A stretch of DNA of 64,000 bases from Cephalopachus bancanus (lineage: Eukaryota > Chordata > Mammalia > Primates > Tarsiidae): assembly GCA_027257055.1 (NCBI GenBank), contig JAPVLO010001009.1, positions 62,001 through 126,000 on the forward strand, in the 5' to 3' direction. Below are positions 60,396 to 64,000 of this stretch, piece by piece. The position numbers and the translations under genes are program-made. The stretch's first letter is position 1, and every line of letters begins with the position of its first letter. Below the pieces are notes generated by a model, which ran no database searches, was not told the DNA's origin, and worked only from the letters and a program-made list of their open reading frames with translations.

Positions 60396-63300
60396 TTTCT
60401 GAGTTTTTTTTTTTAAACTAACCTTATTTTGTTAAAGGCCTTTCTATGTCCATGTGAATCCAGAGCCATCAAGACTGGTAAGTCTGACTAGAAAACATTC
60501 CAGACATTTTATGGCAAAAATAAGTGACTAAACTTAAGTCCCCAGTAGGATTCTATAGCCATGCATTCTGATGTTTGCTTCCATAGTCTCTGCCACTCCA
60601 GAACATCCTCATCCCCCGACTTCCCATCAAAAACACTAATGTGAAAATGTCTCAAAGGCCATGAGTGGCCCAAGACTCTTAAGAAGGAAACAAAACCCAT
60701 CCGGAAAAAAATGCTTTCTATCCAATATAATCGGCACAGTACAGTATTTGCAGATACACCCCTGTCAGAGGTGAACTTAAGTCAAAAATGAATAAGAGCT
60801 AGTAGATACAAATAGGAAGCATAGCCCAAAAACTCCTGAAAACAGAATGTGAGCGATTATAAAAAGATTTTGCAGCCACTAGAGCTGCAAAAGAAATCAG
60901 ATACACACACAAGACTCCTAAGAAAATAGAAAGACTTGAGGAAAGTTTGTAAATTGTGTGCACACATATATATGAACACACACATGCCCAGGAATTAAAA
61001 GCTAAATGGCCTGATAACTATACAAAGTTGAAGAATTAACAAATAAGAATACTCATCTGATAAAAACTGACAATGTGGCACAAAAGGATAAGGGAAAATA
61101 TAAAAGAAAAATTAACAGATAGGAAGTATACAATGATAAGTTCAACAAATCAAACGGGAATTCAAAGAGAGGAAAAAACAAAGAACGGTGTTTAAACATA
61201 CTTGTAGTAACACTGTATAACTCAAAAGCTGTAAAGCAAGTCTTGAAAGAAACACAAAAAAACTGCCTATAAAGGAATTTAGATTTACATATTACTCAGC
61301 AATAGAAGCCAAAGGATAATATAATAAAATCTCCACAAAAACAATAGTCATTAACAGAATCCTAGACCCAGCTAAACACTGGAACATTCATTTTCAGAGC
61401 GGAAAGCCTGTCAAATATATAATAAGCAAAACTGAAAGTTGACAATAATAAACAATTAAAAATACAATAAATAAAATTTACTAATCCAGAATGTAGTTTT
61501 TTAATGTGAACAATACCTACTGCAACCAGAGCATGATTGACTGAGACTCCAATACGCTCTCATCAGGGATTACAGCTAACCTTCTTTCCCCCAGTAAACA
61601 TTTCAGGAAGAATACCAGCAGAGAATTTCCCTTCTCTGGCCTCTCAATTACAAGCTTCCACATACAAAGCTATACAAAATTAGGACAAAACTTCACAGCA
61701 TTTTCTAGTCAAGTACACCAATTAAATAGTGAAGTCTTTTTCCCCTAAAAACTTACAATGTATTCTGTTGTCTACACTTCTACAGTCTACATTTCCATTT
61801 TTATTTTAATGTTCTACAAGAAAATTCCTATCAGTGCTATTTAAGAGAAAGCAAAGATACAAAGTCTGCACAAGCAGCAAAATTATGAATAAAAGGCAAA
61901 ACTTACACATATGTAACTACAAGTACATACAGATGAAGAAACTAAAATAAGGCAAGGAAACGACTTATGTGTTCTCACATACAGGCTTTTCTGGAACATT
62001 ACTTCTGTTAATTATTAATCACAGTGAAGTTAAAGAACCTAAAAAAATAAGAAATGTTCCCTCTGATTCACTGAAATTAAGAGGCATTTGCTTTGATTCA
62101 CAATCTTATGTGGCCACCATTCTCTGAAATTGTACCCTAATAACTATGGCTTAAGAAAACATTCACTCACTCATAAGCAGACCCTGAACATTCACCATAA
62201 TACTGTAAAAAAGGGATTGGCAGTAGTGGGACATGGTAGGGGTGGAGGGGGGAAAGGGGAGGAAACACACACAACCACAATAACATCAATCAAAGATGTG
62301 CCTACCATCTCCTACAACTCTTCCATCTTTTGTGCGTGTGTTCTATTTCCCACAGTTTAAACAAGTTGTGTCCAGCCTTCATTGCCCTGATGGTGCTTTT
62401 CTTGACTTTTAAGTGTAGACTGAATGCAAGATAACCTCAGTTCCCAAAAAGTTTGAAATTGGTAGAAAAACAGACTTTCCAAAGAACGACACCCAACCAA
62501 CAGAGCTACCAAGTTTTTCCTCCCTCTTTTGATAAATACAATAAGTCTTCATTGTGATATGGTACATTATATGCATAAAGTGTGTTTACTTTCTATTTGT
62601 TTATGCTCATATCAATTCATCTTCATTGATAGATGAAGTAATATTTACCTAATTTGTGAAAACTGTTTGGGATGAAGTATAGCATTATAATTGCCCACTA
62701 AAATTAACGGAAATGTTTTCATTTAACAGTGGGATGGGACAGTGTTGAAATTAGCAACAGTGTTTTCAAGAATGAGTTCAAGTCACTGAATATTTGATTT
62801 TTTGAGTTGCAGACAACAATAAGAGTCAGACAGCAAGGGACAGCAGTCCTACCCTAAACCCTAAAAGAGAGAAAACCCACACACAGTCAGAGTAAGACTA
62901 GCAACTCCAAAACAGAATGAAGAAACAGACCACGAGTGAGATAAAGCAGCAGGATCAAGGACCACGCTTCAAGACGAGAAGTTTAACTCACTATGATCAT
63001 AAATTAGTACGACACTAAAAATCAGATGTGTTCTACAGACTTTAATAATATTCAACAAGATTAAAAGACGACAGACTCAAGCAAAGGAAGAGAACGGATC
63101 AGCAAACTATAGCATTCAATAAACATTGAGTATTTATTACCCAGGACACATCAGCTGAGATTCAAAAAGCAATACTAGAATAGGTAGAAATGAAGACAAA
63201 GACTTCTAGTAAGGATTCTTGTATGCCAAACACTTAATAAAGGCATGAAATATACAAGGAAATTATTTAAAAGATATGGATAAACTCAAACTGGGTAGAT

Positions 63301-63577
63301 AAACATCTAACTGGGTCAAAAAAATGAAATAAAAATTCAAAACAGTAACCCATACCTAAAGTGGAGGATGGTTGGACAGTTCAGCTTCCAAAGGTAACAG
63401 CAGCAAAACAGACCAGGTTCACTGCCTAATGCCAAGGAGTGGGAGAGGGAATAGGATTTGTACATCTTGTAAAAAGATTTTTTTTTTTAAAGGGAAAGAG
63501 GGAGGGAGACCAAGGGGAAGACGTATGAAAACCAATCAGGTTGCAAACCTATTATCTACAGCTACAGCTTTCTTTTC
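60396..63577. other. KTN1 intron 1, distal part, nothing recognised
   Basis: About 3.2 kb. No CpG-rich block, exon-like segment or promoter signal, so the KTN1 promoter is not here. Confidence 0.45.
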
Positions 63578-63720
63578 CTTTTTTTTTTTTTGGTCAGTCT
63601 CACTCTGTTGCCCAGGCTGGAGTGCAGTGGCACACTCAGAACCTCAACCTGCTGGCTAAGACAATCCTTCTACCTCAGCCTTCCAAGTAGCTGGGACTAT
63701 AGGTATTCACGCACCCAGCC
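63578..63720 (-). repeat. Alu right monomer / shortened Alu
   Basis: T-tract, CAGTCTCACTCTGTTGCCCA, one arm only, then CACGCACCCAGCC. GCTACAGCTTTCT and GCTACAGTTTTCT flank it. Confidence 0.87.
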
Positions 63721-63802
63721 AGAGCTACAGTTTTCTAGAAGCCCTCTGAGAAAAAGACGACAAAACATTCAGCTTCATGGCAAATTAAAAATTCATAATT
63801 CC

Positions 63803-64000
63803 AGCCAGGCACAGTAGCTCACACCTATAATCCTAGCACTTTGGGAGGCCGAGGTCAGAGGACTACCTGAGCCCACGGGTTCGAGACCAGTCTAGACAAC
63901 TTGGCAAGACCTCACCTCTACAATAAATAAAAAAATTAGCCAAGCATGGAGGTGCACGCCTGTAGTTCCAGCTACTTGGAAGGCTGAGGCGGAAGGGTAG
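63803..64000 (+). repeat. Alu, cut by the window end
   Basis: GCCAGGCACAGTAGCTCACA start, GGGTTCGAGACCAGTC, right arm continues past 64000. Intermediate form: B-box changed, A-box not. Confidence 0.9.

Noticed and set aside
1..64000. CRISPR arrays, operons, phage or plasmid features
   Set aside because: No evenly spaced short repeats with unique spacers; exon-intron structure and Alus show a vertebrate nuclear genome.
1..64000. Endogenous retrovirus or LTR
   Set aside because: I saw no paired LTRs, primer-binding site or gag/pol wording; interspersed repeats here are SINE, LINE and DNA-transposon types.
47105..64000. KTN1 promoter or first exon in this stretch
   Set aside because: No CpG-rich block outside Alus and no clear donor following a GC-rich leader; the first exon should lie beyond 64000.

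Overview
The window is mammalian and almost certainly primate genomic DNA. It is AT-rich, its only gene is split into many short exons, and it is full of dimeric 7SL-derived Alu elements alongside old L2, L1, MIR and DNA-transposon remnants. The younger Alus share one form: GGCTCAGCCTGTAATCCC at the 5' end, GCGGGTTCGAGACCCGC in the left arm and GACTCCAACTC before the A-tail. Nothing resembles AluS or AluY of monkeys and apes. I infer a strepsirrhine, probably a lemur; this rests on Alu form alone.

One protein-coding gene is present: KTN1 (kinectin 1), on the minus strand and incomplete. The start-codon exon is at 46552-47104, and 30 further coding exons run leftward to 1969-2059. All 31 have GT/AG borders and agreeing phases, and together they give an open frame of 3,090 nt (1,030 codons). 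The N-terminus carries an ER membrane anchor (residues 8-29) and a lysine-rich region. Everything after about residue 320 is coiled coil. The remaining C-terminal part, about 330 residues if it matches the human protein as I remember it, lies left of position 1. The 5' noncoding first exon and promoter were not found and should lie right of position 64000; 47105-64000 is intron 1.

Layout: 1-1968 intron with a MIR and a shortened Alu. 1969-24104 seven repeated exon triplets of 69, 38 and 91 nt (two with small length changes). 24504-34183 exons of the proximal rod. 38897-42655 exons joining the basic region to the rod. 43090-46170 an old L2 broken by L1, two Alus and a hAT element. 46552-47104 the ATG exon. 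47105-64000 intron 1 with Alus, a Tigger-like remnant and a decayed antisense L2.

The main observation is that the kinectin rod was built by tandem duplication of a three-exon module. Each standard module encodes 66 residues (nine heptads plus three), so each adds one coiled-coil discontinuity, which falls in the 38-nt microexon. The second observation is that the young Alus carry changes in both internal Pol III promoter boxes that move them toward tRNA-like sequence. No undescribed multi-gene system, CRISPR array, RNA gene or viral gene was found.
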